Assembly: GCF_020536995.1 (NCBI RefSeq)
Contig: NC_068360.1
Location: forward strand, 18,878,589 to 18,942,588
Origin: Dreissena polymorpha
Lineage: Eukaryota > Mollusca > Bivalvia > Myida > Dreissenidae
DNA length: 64,000 nucleotides
Direction of reading: 5' to 3'
The translations under genes were made by a program, and so were the position numbers. Shown piece after piece: positions 25,148 to 35,495 of the stretch; positions within the stretch are counted from its first letter, which is position 1, and every line of letters begins with the position of its first letter. The notes beneath the pieces are model-generated. The model was given only the letters and a program-made list of their open reading frames with translations. It had not been told where the DNA came from and made no database searches.

Positions 25148-26404
25148 AGCTCATCTATTTTTTGAAAAAAAATTATGAGCTATTGTCATCACCTTGGCGT
25201 CGGCGTCGGCGTTGGCGTTGGCGTCGGCGTCCGGTTAAGTTTTGCGTTTAGGTCCACTTTTCTCAGAAAGTATCAATGCTATTGCATTCAAACTTGGTAC
25301 ACTTACTTACTATCATGAGGGGACTGGGCAGGCAAAGTTAGATAACTCTGGCGTGCATTTTGACAGAATTATGTGCCCTTTTTATACTTAAAAAATTGAA
25401 AATTTTGGTTAAGTTTTGCGTTTAGTTCCACTTTTCTCAGTAAGTATCAATGCTATTGCATTCAAACTTGGTACACTTACTTACTATCATGAGGGGACTG
25501 GGCAGGCAAAGTTAGATAACTCTGGCATGCATTTTGACAGAATTATGTGCCCTTTTTATACTTAGAAAATTGACAATTTTGGTTAAGTTTTGTGTTTAGG
25601 TCCATTTTATTCCTTAAGCATCAAAGCTATTGCTTTCATACTTGCAACACTTACTAACTATCATAAGGGGACTGTGCAGGCAAAGTAATGTAACTCTGAC
25701 TGGCATTTTGACAGAATTATGTGCCCTTTTTATACTTAGAAAATTGAAAATTTGATTAAGTTTTGTGTTTAGGTCCACTTTATTCCTACAGTATCAAAGC
25801 TATTGCTTTCATACTTGCAAGATTTATGAACTATCATAAGGGGACGGTGCAGGCAAAGTTATGTAGCTCTGACTGGCATTTGGACGGAATTATGGGCCCT
25901 TTATACTTAGAAAATTGAAAATTTGGTTAAGATTTATGTTTTGGTCCACTTTACCCCTAAAGTATCATAGATATTGCTTTCATACTTGGAACACTCACAA
26001 ACTATCATAAGGGTACAGTAAAAGGACAAGTTGCATAACTCTGGTTGTCATTGTTACGGAATTATGGCCCTTTTTTGACTTAGTAACTTTTAATATATGG
26101 TTAAATTTTGTGTTTCGATCCACTCGAAGTATCAAGGCTATTGCTTTCAAACTTCAAATACTTACATGCTATCATGAGGTTACTGTACCTGGCAACTTGA
26201 ATTTTACTTTGACCTTTGAATGACCTTGACTCTCAAGGTCAAATTATTAAATTTTGCTAAAATTGCCATAACTTCTTTATTTATGATTAGATTTGATTGA
26301 TACTTTGATGAAACTACTCTTACCTGACATACCACAATAGACTTCACCCAAACCATCCCCCGTGCCCTCCCCCCCCTCCCCCCTCCCCCCTCCCCCCCCC
26401 CTAA

Positions 26405-26436
<32 letters not shown>

Positions 26437-26641
26437 CATCTCACAAATGACCACCACACCCTCACACTATACCCCCCCCCACCCCCCCCCCCTCCAATTT
26501 TTTTTTTTATATTTTTTTTTTTTTTTTTTTTTTTAAGATCATCTCACAAATTATCACCACAACCCTCACACTATACCCCCCCCCCCCCCATTTTTTTTTT
26601 AAACGGTTATGTTTGAAATACCGTCCAACCATCGCAACCCA

Positions 26642-26674
<33 letters not shown>

Positions 26675-26850
26675 ATTTTTTTTTTTTTTTTTTGCTTTTT
26701 TGGAAGGTAATGTAATAAATGTCCACAACCCCACACTATACACCCCTCTTCACTCCACTCCTCCCTCCTTTGTGATTGAAAATGAGAGTCCCTTCACCTT
26801 TAAAAAGAAAATAGATGAGCGGTCTGCACCCGCAAGGCGGTGCTCTTGTT
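25148..26850 (+). mobile_element. Family A element (Helentron/HINE-like?), 1,703 bp, absent from left arm
   Basis: Starts with agctcatctattttttgaaa and a matching ttatgagct, a subterminal inverted repeat. Then come a ggcgtcggcg run, about six tandem units of roughly 180 bp (gttaagttttgtgtttaggt, then gcaggcaaagtta), poly-C/poly-T tracts at 26,360-26,695, and a 3' end of gcaaggcggtgctcttgtt containing a small hairpin. The left arm (revcomp of 18,912-18,930) reads aatttttatatttgaatt without it, so the insertion is exact and made no target-site duplication. That pattern, with central tandem repeats, fits Helitron/Helentron-type non-autonomous elements such as HINEs and bivalve pearl-like repeats. 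The class assignment is inference; no replication or helicase gene is present. Confidence 0.7.
26355..26695. repeat. Alternating poly-C and poly-T tracts
   Basis: Runs of C (about 8-30) alternate with runs of T (about 10-30) at 26,360-26,430, 26,470-26,535, 26,577-26,600 and 26,644-26,693. Minus-strand frames through them are Lys/Gly runs, not genes. Run lengths may be inaccurate. Confidence 0.85.
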
Positions 26851-27152
26851 ATATTTGAATTACTTATCAATTTTTTTACTTAACACAGCATGACATGTGA
26901 TGGTTGTCTGTATTCATATGTTTGACTTAATTGTAACCAGTGTCAGTGCGCATTAAAATCTTGATATTCAACGCATTTTGCATAGCAAAAGAAAATGCAG
27001 TTCCACGTTCAGCCTTGTTCTGCAATTCAACGCGTCAGGTGATATGATTGATATCTAAAAATAGTATCGGTGTTCATATTGTGAAACTGGTCTATTATTC
27101 GATACTGATTAGTTTGATGAATCAAGTTAATTTTTGTTAAATATCTGTTAAA

Positions 27153-27732
27153 TATTTATGCCCCCCTCCGAAGAAGAGCAGGTTTATTGTTTTGCACATG
27201 TCGGTCCCAATGTCCATATGTAACTCTGTCCACCAGATGGTTTCCGGATGATAACCCAAGAACGATTTTGCCTATGATCATGAAACTTCATAGGTACATT
27301 GATCATGACTCGAAGATGACCCCTATTGATTTTCAGGTCACTAGGTCAAGGTCACGGTGACCCTAAATAGTAAAATGGTTTCCCGATGATAACTCAAGAA
27401 CGCTTATGCCTAGGATCATGAAACTTCATAGGTACATTGATCATGACTCGCAGATGACCCCTATTGATTTTGAGGTCACTAAGTCGAAGGTCAAGGTCAC
27501 GGTGACCCAAAAAAGTTAAATGGTTTCCGGATGATAACTCAAGAACTTATGCCTAGGATCATGAAACTTCATAGGTACATAGATAATGACTCGCAGATGA
27601 CCCCTATTGACTTTCATGTCACTAGGTCAAAGGTCAAGGTCACAGTGCCAAAAAACGTATTCACACAATGGCTGCCACAACAATTGACAATCCATATGGG
27701 GGGCATGCATGTTTTACAAACAGCCCTTGTTT
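27153..27732 (+). repeat. Family B repeat, right-arm copy
   Basis: Mirror of 18,038-18,608, with three tandem units containing gaaacttcataggtacattg and aaggtcaaggtcacggtgac. The 3' end is hairpin tgttttacaaaca then gcccttgttt. Confidence 0.75.
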
Positions 27733-28079
27733 GAAATTTATTTTATGACATTAAAGTAATGTATTGGGAATTTAGTTACCTACACATTCTTTGAAAAGAA
27801 ATTTGAATTGTAAATGTATTCTTCATTTATTTTGTAGGAATTCTGTACAACTGTGGAACCATGTATGGTACGTGACCGCACAATGTTGGTTGGCAAAAGG
27901 ATATTGGAATAAGCAAAGGTAAATTGTATGTGAAGGAGTCTTGACAATTGCAAATATGGTTAGTTTTTTTGTAAGGCTCGCAGAAAGTGACTCTAGCCTT
28001 CATATATAAATAAAAAGCTGAAAGAGTATTTATGAAAAATCGTGTAATCAAGTTTGCAATATGTAACATTTTATTTATA

Positions 28080-29205
28080 AGCTCATCTTTTTTTTTGAAA
28101 AAAAAAGAGATATTGTCATCATCTTGGCGTCTGCGTCGGCGTCCGGTTAAGTTTTGTGTTTAGGTCCACTTTTCTCATAAAGTATCAAGTATAAAACTTA
28201 TTTACTTACTACCATGAGGGGACTGGGCAGGCAAAGTTAGATAACTCTGGCGTGCATTTTGACAGAATTATGTGCCCTTTTTATACTTAGAAAATTGAAA
28301 ATTTGGTTAAGTTTTGTGTTAAGGTCCACTTTATTCCCACAGTATCAAAGCTATTGCTTTCATACTTGCAACACTTACTATCATAAAGGGACTGTGCAGA
28401 CAAAGTTATGTAACTCTGACTGGCATTTTGAAAGTATTATGTGCCCTTTTTATTCTTAGATAATTGAAAATTTGCTTAAGTTTTGTGTTTTGGTCCACTT
28501 TACTCCTAAAGTATCATAGATATTGCTTTCATACTTGGAACACTCGCAAATTATCATAAGGGGACAGTACAGGACAAGTTGAATAACCCTGGTTGTCATT
28601 TTGACAGAATTATGGTCCTTTTCTTACTTAGTAACTTTGAATATATGGTTAAATTTTGTGTTTTGATCTACTTTACTTCTCAAGTATCAAGGCTATTGCT
28701 TTCAAACTTCAAATACTGTCATGCTATCATAAGTTACTGTAGCTGGCAAGTTGAATTTTACCTTGACCTTTGAATGACCATGACTCTCAAGGTGAAATTA
28801 TTAAATTTTGCTAAAATTTCCATAACTTCTTTACAAGCGTTACAAAGCAACTCTTATCTGACATACCACAATAGACTCCACCCAAACCATCCCCCACGCC
28901 CCCCCCCCCCCCAAAAAAAGAAAAAAGTACTTTTTTTTTCATTTTGAAAGATCATCTAATAAATGACCACACCCTCACACTATACCCCCTGCCCATTTTT
29001 TTTAAACATGGCTAAAAAACACAAATATTTATTTTTATCATTTTTTCATTTTTGGAAGATAGTGTAATAAATGACCACACCACCACACTATACACCCTTC
29101 TCCACCCCACCTCTCCCTCCTTTGTGATTGAAGTATTGAGATAGGTCCCTTCAACTTTAAAAAAAATAGATGAGAGGTCTGAACCCGCAGGGCGGTGCTC
29201 TTGTT
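28080..29205 (+). mobile_element. Family A element, complete copy, about 1.1 kb
   Basis: Starts agctcatctttttttttga and ends gcagggcggtgctcttgtt, with four degenerate internal units and C-rich/T-rich tracts near 28,900-28,995. The palindrome's homology stops inside it near 28,705, so the full element exists only on the right. Confidence 0.75.
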
Positions 29206-29257
29206 AACAATCAAATGAGACATAACTTAGAAGCTTCACTTCATTTACTTTGTCAGG

Positions 29258-29430
29258 CTGGCGTAGTGGATATGGTGTTCACCTAGTGATGGGAACATTT
29301 TGGGTTCAACCCTGTTTATTAGCGGTCTCTTTATCTTCATATATACAAAGTACTGATTACTCCCAGAAAACGGACTCTAGAATGTCTTAATAAGCATAAA
29401 GCTTTCAATGCAATCAAGCATAATTAATAT
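29258..29430 (+). mobile_element. tRNA-derived SINE
   Basis: Head with A-box-like ggctggcgtagtggatatgg and B-box gggttcaaccc, then a body with agaaaacggactctagaat. The same body motif occurs in the SINE at 59,824 (gactctagaatatttaaact), so the two are one family. Confidence 0.6.
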
Positions 29431-29870
29431 GGCTAAACTCTAGCATGAATTTTACTTTTGTATTTCAGGGACTCAACATTACACAGTCATTTCAACATGT
29501 AGAGTCTTGTCAGCAATGATGGAGCAGTACATCAGATTTCCAGAATCTCGTCATGAGCTGAAGATCATTGCCTATGGATTTCATGAATGATGTAGAATGA
29601 TTGGACTGTTGATGGAACCCACAGTGCATGTCCTGCTTCAACATCTGAGCATAGGTCCTTGTTTATCAGCAGTTTAGTTCTTCAAGCAGTCTGTGACAGT
29701 AACTTGAAATGTTTGGACATATGACCTGGATGGCCAAGTTCTGTGCATGATGCCCATTTAAATAGGAACGGCCCAGTGGCGCATTAAATGGACATTTTTC
29801 GAATGTTCTCGAGGATTCAGCTTACCGCCTGACAAGAAATCTTGCTTTTTGTTCCGTATCGAGGCCATAG

Positions 29871-30625
29871 ACATTTGTATCATTTGCAAAAGATACTGCG
29901 ATATTTGTGCCTTTGTTCATGCTTTATAGTTGATTAACAATTGGAAGCCATAACCTGTTTTATAGGATGGTGTTAGTGGGACAATGAATTTTGTAAAGAT
30001 TTAAAGACTGGAAAAGATAATTAAAAGTCAAAAGAGTTCTGCTATTGTTAAGCATGCTTTATTGATTTGTAATGTTAGAAAGATAGCATTATTAACAGAA
30101 TAAAATGTCCATAATTTGAATATTCTACTGTTTTCAGCAACATTTAATTTGATATAGTACAAAATGCTGCATCATGTTATATCATGATCTGTTTTGTGAA
30201 CAATGACCTTTCAATGTATATTTAATAATTTGTCAATGGATGTTACACGCATAAGCCCTACCATTAGCCCAAAAAGGAATTGCTTAGGAGTTTTGCCACC
30301 TTCTAGAGAAAAATACTTCTCAGAAACAATTGCATTTTGGAAAGTCTATGGCTAGTAAAATTTGGATTCCTTTTGGATACCCAAGGTTACCAATTTATGT
30401 TTAATGAATTTGCAATAAAAAGCTTTGACAGAACGTAATGTCACAGAGTCGAACACGTGTAAGGAATAAAGTGGAAGTTGATTAAATGAGTAATACACAT
30501 TATATGCTTCTTTGATTAAAAGTTTGTGTTTTCACTAAAACTGCAAACATAGTAAGCTTTAAAGTATTGCAACTAAATAAAAGATTCAGATTTAAATTGT
30601 ATTATTTGAATGCACTGTCTAATAC
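29871..30625. other. No feature recognised
   Basis: AT-rich sequence 3' of the Harbinger remnant. I looked for a terminal repeat matching the palindrome tip and found none. Confidence 0.5.
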
Positions 30626-30764
30626 ATATGAGCCTCGCTCTGTGAAAAAGGGGTTTAATGCATGTGCACTCCAGATTAGCATGGGCAGACCGCACAGGCT
30701 AATCAGGGAGGATACTAAACGCACATGCATTAAACCCCTTTTTCACAGAGCAAGGCTCATATAT
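30626..30764. mobile_element. Short MITE, 139 bp, near-palindromic
   Basis: Ends atatgagcctcgctctgtga and tcacagagcaaggctcatat with inner inverted ggggtttaatgcatgtgc. It appears to be a short form of the inverted-repeat family at 20,943 and 36,313. Confidence 0.85.
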
Positions 30765-30804
30765 GTTCAATAAACCAAAGATAATCAAAAACAAAATGAG
30801 ACAT

Positions 30805-31034
30805 TTAACCCTGTACCACTCAAAAACGCACTAAGACACATTCGAGAATAAATTTAATTTAAGACCTTTCTTACTATATTAAAGTTTTAAAGGCTTTGTT
30901 TCCAACCCATGGATACTGATGAGCAGCAAACAGCATAAAACCTGAACAGATTGTGAGTTACTTGCAGGCTGTTCTGGTTTTATGATGTTTGCATGTAGAA
31001 AATTTAAAATTTCCTCAGAGCAGGAAAAGGTTAA
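30805..31034. mobile_element. TTAA-bounded MITE, about 230 bp
   Basis: Begins ttaaccctgtaccactca and ends caggaaaaggttaa. An internal inverted pair (cagcataaaacctgaacag, then ctgttctggttttatgatg) forms an interrupted stem. TTAA flanks followed by CCC are typical of piggyBac-type insertions; assignment is by ends only. Confidence 0.65.
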
Positions 31035-31740
31035 TAATAACACAACAGCAATTATACTTAAGTTATTTTAAGACTTCATACTAATGCAAGTAACTTGCAA
31101 CTGTCTAACCAAAATCAGAGATGGTGGAGGGCAAAATTAATGGCTGTGCACCTTGAATTATCTATTCATACTCAAACAATATAATGTTGATCTACAGTAT
31201 CTTGTTCAGCATGCATCTAATACTACAGCCAAATTTGCTTACAAATAATATTACAAGAAACACAAGTCATTAAAGACTTAACTTTATTGCATCAACCATT
31301 TAGCAGGAATAAAATATAAAGAGAAAAATTATGGCAATTTTTTTATCTGAACATACAAGTCTTCATATACAATCCCATTGCATATAAAAACGACAGTTTA
31401 CTATTTTTCCGTTCTATATGTCAGCATAAAGACAAGATGGTATTCACTGTGCAATAAAACACAAGCAATCATATTACAATTGCTTTTAATTATATGAACT
31501 GTACCTTCACTAACATTCAAGAATTTTAATATAAATACATGATGAAAGATGAGCTTTTTCTTGTCTTAAAATAACTTGATACTTTGCAATGACCAAACAA
31601 TACAACTCAACATACAAATTATCCAACAAAATATATTTTAATGACACAATATTTTTATTCAACAATAGGAATAGCTTAAGGTTGTAACATATTACACTAA
31701 AGTCACAGTGTCAATCTAAGCAAAGAGTAGAATCATAAAG
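31035..31740. other. No feature recognised
   Basis: AT-rich; possibly untranslated or intergenic DNA. No supported open frame. Confidence 0.5.
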
Positions 31741-32260
31741 AGATGTCCACAACGGATGATGTGCAAGCTGGCTCTGACTCAGATTTCCACATCAGTTGAT
31801 GTGCAAGCTGGTTATTACAAGGATGTGAACAACCGATGACGTGCAAGCTCTAAGACAGATATCCACAACAGAGATTGTCCTTGCTGGCTCTGACTAATGT
31901 CCACAAGTAAATAACATGCAAGCTATCTCTGACTGATGTCCTAAACATATGACGTGCAAGCTGGCTCTAACACAGATGTCCACAACAGATTACGTGCAAG
32001 CTAGCACTTACACGGATGTCCACAACAGAGGATGTGTAAGCTGGCTCTAACACTGATGTCCAAAAGAGATGACGTGCAAGCTGGCTCTTACACGGATGTT
32101 CACAACAGATGACATGCAAGCTAGCACTAACACTGATGTCCACAATAGAGGACGTGCAAGCTGGCTCTAACACGGATGTCCACAACAGATGACATGCAAG
32201 CTGGCTCTTACTCGGTTGTCCACAACAGAGGTCAGATGGGCAAGCTGGCTCTGCCTCAGA
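31741..32260. repeat. Minisatellite, about 40-bp unit, roughly 13 copies
   Basis: Degenerate unit gatgtccacaacagatgacg then tgcaagctggctctaacac. The 100-residue minus-strand frame across it (repeating LHVICC and SVLEPAC-like peptides) is a translation of the repeat and is not called as a gene. Confidence 0.9.
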
Positions 32261-33129
32261 TATGTACACAGAAGATAATGTTCAAGTTGGGAACACTGCT
32301 ACAGCTATAAAATACAAAAACCATGTTTCATACTATCACATTATTTTACTACATGTATTTCTTCCACAATACAGAACATTATACTCATTATTAGCATTCT
32401 GCTATTGCTATCTGAAGATTTACCAGATGCTTTGTGTGAAGATAGTTCATACCAGAAATTAGCCGAAAAACAGCCGAAAAACACTTTTTAGACATAATGT
32501 GCATTCTGCTTTAAGATATATAGCTCAGAATTCACTGGTTAAATCAAATTTTTTGGACTAAATTGGGGTGGCATGCAGACAAAATGTCGAGTTTTGAAAC
32601 TGTGTCGTATCTGGTGTGAATCTTGAGTTATTTAATTTGGTCAGTATATCAGATGTGTACACCTGTTATATGTTAACTGTAAGAGTTTAGAATGTCTTGA
32701 CAGTCATTGTGTTTGTAATACATTGTGTTATCTTTCAGATTTGTGTGACAGTTAAATATAATAATCAATAATCTTGTTCTGCATGCCGGTCAAATTGTTC
32801 CGTGGTAAACACCTACCCATTGTGGTCAACTCGTACCTGTTTTTTAGTCAACTTGTACCTACCCAAACTAAACCCGTGCCCGATATACAGAAATAGGTGT
32901 AGGATGGTTAGCTTATAAGTCAAACTCATAGAGACAATTTTTATTTTCCTCTTGATGTTTCCACTTAAATTATCTAAGCATTGCTCACGCAAGTTGTCTG
33001 TTGCAGATATGTATAAGCAGCGAAAGTGTTGATGAAAATTGACACTTGTGGTCTTTCAAGAATTTTACAATTGTGACAAAATAAGACAAATGAAACAAGT
33101 TGAATAGTTTGAATGAGGTACGAGTTGAC
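32261..33129. other. No gene; short inverted motifs
   Basis: Contains tggtcaactcgtacc near 32,820 and its inverse ggtacgagttgac at 33,117 and near 33,694-33,720. These could be worn ends of a short element into which the 33,130 repeat inserted. No open frame supported. Confidence 0.4.
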
Positions 33130-33687
33130 AACAAGAGCACCGCATAACAGGTGCCACGCTCTGCTACAGGTGCTCGTAAGATTTTTTTTTTAGAGGTCAC
33201 AATGACCTTGACCTAGTGACCCCAAAATGGGTGTGGCGTGTAGAACAAATTAACATGCATCTACATAGGAAGTTTCAAAGTTGTAGGTGGAAGCACTTTA
33301 TTTTAGAGCCAATGTTAAAGTTTTATAGTAGAGGTCACAGTGACCTTGGCCTTTGACCTAATGACCCAAAAATGGGTGTGGCATGTATGATGTAGAACTC
33401 ATCAAGGTGCATCTACATATGAAGTTTCAATGTTGTAGGTGGAAGCACTTTGATTTTAGAGCCTATGTTAAAGTTTTATATTAGAGGTCACAGTGACTTT
33501 GACCTAGTGACCCAAAAATGGGTGTGGCGTGTAGAAATCATCAAGGTGCATCTACATATGAAATTTCAAAGTTGTAGGTGGAGCACTTTGATTTTAGAGC
33601 CAATGCTAAGGTTTTAGCACGACGCCTACGGCGGACGACGAGCTGGCTATGACAATACCTCGGGTTTTCTCCGAAAACGCCGAGCTA
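33130..33687 (-). mobile_element. Family A-related element with three tandem units
   Basis: On the minus strand it starts agctcggcgttttcggagaa with a hairpin (gcgttttcggagaaaacccg), continues with a gcc(a)gctcgtcgtccgccgt segment, and ends ggtgccacctgttatgcggt then gctcttgtt. The same agctc start and gctcttgtt end occur in family A, but the internal unit (about 150 bp, gaagtttcaaagttgtaggt) differs. Each unit holds a palindromic aggtcac-nn-tgacct motif. Confidence 0.7.
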
Positions 33688-34139
33688 AAAATGGGTACGA
33701 GTTGACCAAGGTACGAGTTGCCTTTGGGATGAATTGCCTTTAAAGCCTTGTTCTTTTTCTTTTTAATTGAAGATGTATACGGTGCTGGACTAGAGCATAC
33801 GACTGCCATAACAATAACTTGGCTCTCTTCTAACTGAGCTTAAGGGAAGATGTTTCTTACACACAAACACTATATTTCATTATTTGACGACATATGATTA
33901 TGACGTGTTTTGCGGGTGTTTATGTTTTAACAAAGACGTTTGCATATAGACAAACCGTGAAAACAACACTCGATACTCTTGAGCTGTTTTAATTGCATTA
34001 AAATTCATAATTCATGTATGTTAAATACTAACCTCATCGCTAATGTCATCAAAATTGATCACTCTTTCGCCCTTAAAAGGTTTTGTGTTATTGTGAAACA
34101 ACCGTCATCATGATGACTGCATGAATGCTGGATAAGACG

Positions 34140-34664
34140 CGAGTTTTGATTGGTTCTTTCTAGGTGTCGGAACCAATCAAATTTTATCGCGTAACCACAT
34201 AGCAACCCGAATTTCGTGCAGTAATTCAATGCTATTGAAAATCGCGCGGAGTAATGAATCTTCCGCGCGATTTTACATTAGCAACCCGCAATTTACATAG
34301 CAACCCGAGATTTGTACAGTAATTCAATGCTTAATTTTCGCGGAAGATATTTGTGTTCCGCGCTTTGTGGATTAGGTTCGCGCGATTTTATACACTACTA
34401 TTTGTACAGAGTAGATAATATTAAGGTTCCGCGCGATTATTTGAGCCCGCATTCTCTACAGGGTTGAAAGATAATTGTTCCGACGGAAAATATATGAGGT
34501 TCCGCGCTTTTTAGATTTCGATTTGTATGCAGTATTTTATGGCTATGCTGGCCTTGGTTTTTCGCGGAAAGTGAAAGTTCCGCGGAAAATGAAAATCCCG
34601 ATATTTACTATATAAGTATATGTATTTTAGCGGGGGTCCCCTTTGGCTTTCCATAGAAACCAGA
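34140..34664 (+). repeat. Solo copy of the palindrome-tip repeat
   Basis: Matches 21,460-21,934 in the left-arm orientation: ttgattggttctttctaggt, then aaccaatcaaa (inverted CCAAT pair), acagtaattcaatgcttaat, repeated cgcgcgatt, tatatgtattttagcggggg and the exact tip cccctttggctttccatag. The tip is therefore a repeated terminus and not unique to the palindrome. Confidence 0.85.
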
Positions 34665-34692
34665 GGATTTGAAAGCGCATGAGCTTGGTTGC

Positions 34693-34745
34693 TGGTCACC
34701 CCACGGTGCAGATGGGGTTTCTTCCGGGTACTTTGGCTCCCCCCC
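34693..34745 (+). mobile_element. SINE conserved-core remnant
   Basis: gcagatggggtttcttccgg then gtactttggctccc resembles the conserved central block of the SINE at 42,573-42,733 (read on the minus strand). No tRNA head is seen. Confidence 0.4.
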
Positions 34746-35495
34746 CCCCCCAAACAACACAAGACCACATCAAAATTTTTAATCGTTCAATGTAAAATTG
34801 TAATATCTGGAAATCGTTTAATAAACACTAAATTGCTGGAAATTGAAACCTTAATTCAATATTCTTCCAAACGAACCCTGAGTCTAGACAGTCAATTTTG
34901 TATGAGTGCTCGGACACACTTCGGATCCACACTTAATGCAGGCTCAGGCGCGGAATGACCTCATAAACTTCGAAATGCACTCACACACGGTTTGTAAGTT
35001 TGGCGCTGCAAGAACGGAGTATGCACAGATTGAATAACGAACGAAGGTACGGTCATGCATTAAGGATGGGCATGCGAATGAATGAACCAACGGATGGTGG
35101 GACTGGGCAACGTAATAGAGGCCAGACGGACGGATAGCTGGACAACGGATGAGCGTACGCAAGAGGAACCGTTAGAATGAACAAATACAGCAATTTCAAA
35201 CTCCGTTCGTTAAAATTCATTAACTAATATTTATATCACTTGGAGGATGTGCTAAGGAGCGTTAATATTTCACTGCGGACACTTTATTGAATATTACGAA
35301 ATATTATGGAAGCACATCAGCTACGCGTCTCTCGTGAAACGTTGGTAATGTTGGAGGTTTTTCGTCTGCTCTAAATGAAATATTTATTTTTTGAAGGTTT
35401 AATGAAATGACGATGTGGATAAGGTAAACATGCATAGGCTATTATTACAGTGGAGAAACGATCCGTACGCCTACCGGATATTGCGAGTGTTGTCA
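34746..35495. other. No feature recognised
   Basis: Mixed-composition sequence with a C run at 34,740-34,753; no supported gene. Confidence 0.5.

Larger units (their letters stand above)
22140..28705. repeat. Right arm of giant imperfect palindrome (about 6.6 kb)
   Basis: Reverse complement of 17,027-21,934 plus a 1,703-bp extra element at 25,148-26,850. Without that element the arm is about 4.86 kb, close to the left arm. The 60-residue frames at 21,752-21,934 (+) and 22,140-22,322 (-) differ at one position, which shows how alike the inner tips are. Confidence 0.9.
22673..29870 (+). pseudogene. Harbinger-like transposase gene, degraded, spread over several exons
   Basis: Four segments in order on the plus strand. 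Exon 1 (22,673-22,790) is open: MAERIAWLLFLLDGFADNSE then IDQIGINN, donor gtttgt. Exon 2 (from 23,367 after ttgtag) holds VEDMPNKLCLS and DFRSQFRLQRSTYH, the typical Harbinger block preceding the catalytic domain. Exon 3 (27,838-27,918) holds VWYVTAQCWLAK, like the family's LWYLATQ helix. The fourth segment (29,469-29,870, acceptor tttcag) holds MEQYIRFPESRHELKIIAYG, then FHE, CRMIG and EDSAYRLTRNLA, matching DDE_Tnp_4 around the DGT and GD motifs. It has several stops and frame changes, and exons 1 and 2 are not in phase. The intervening introns are filled with repeats, so it cannot work as read. Harbinger transposases and the host gene HARBI1 share this fold; I cannot tell which origin applies. 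Confidence 0.6.

Noticed and set aside
17027-28705. Missed-adapter read artefact as the origin of the palindrome
   Set aside because: The arms differ by many substitutions and a precise 1.7-kb insertion, which a single folded molecule would not show. Joining of two haplotypes in assembly is still possible.
31967-32269. 100-codon minus-strand frame with Cys-rich repeating peptide
   Set aside because: It is the 40-bp minisatellite read through; units vary without codon-like constraint.
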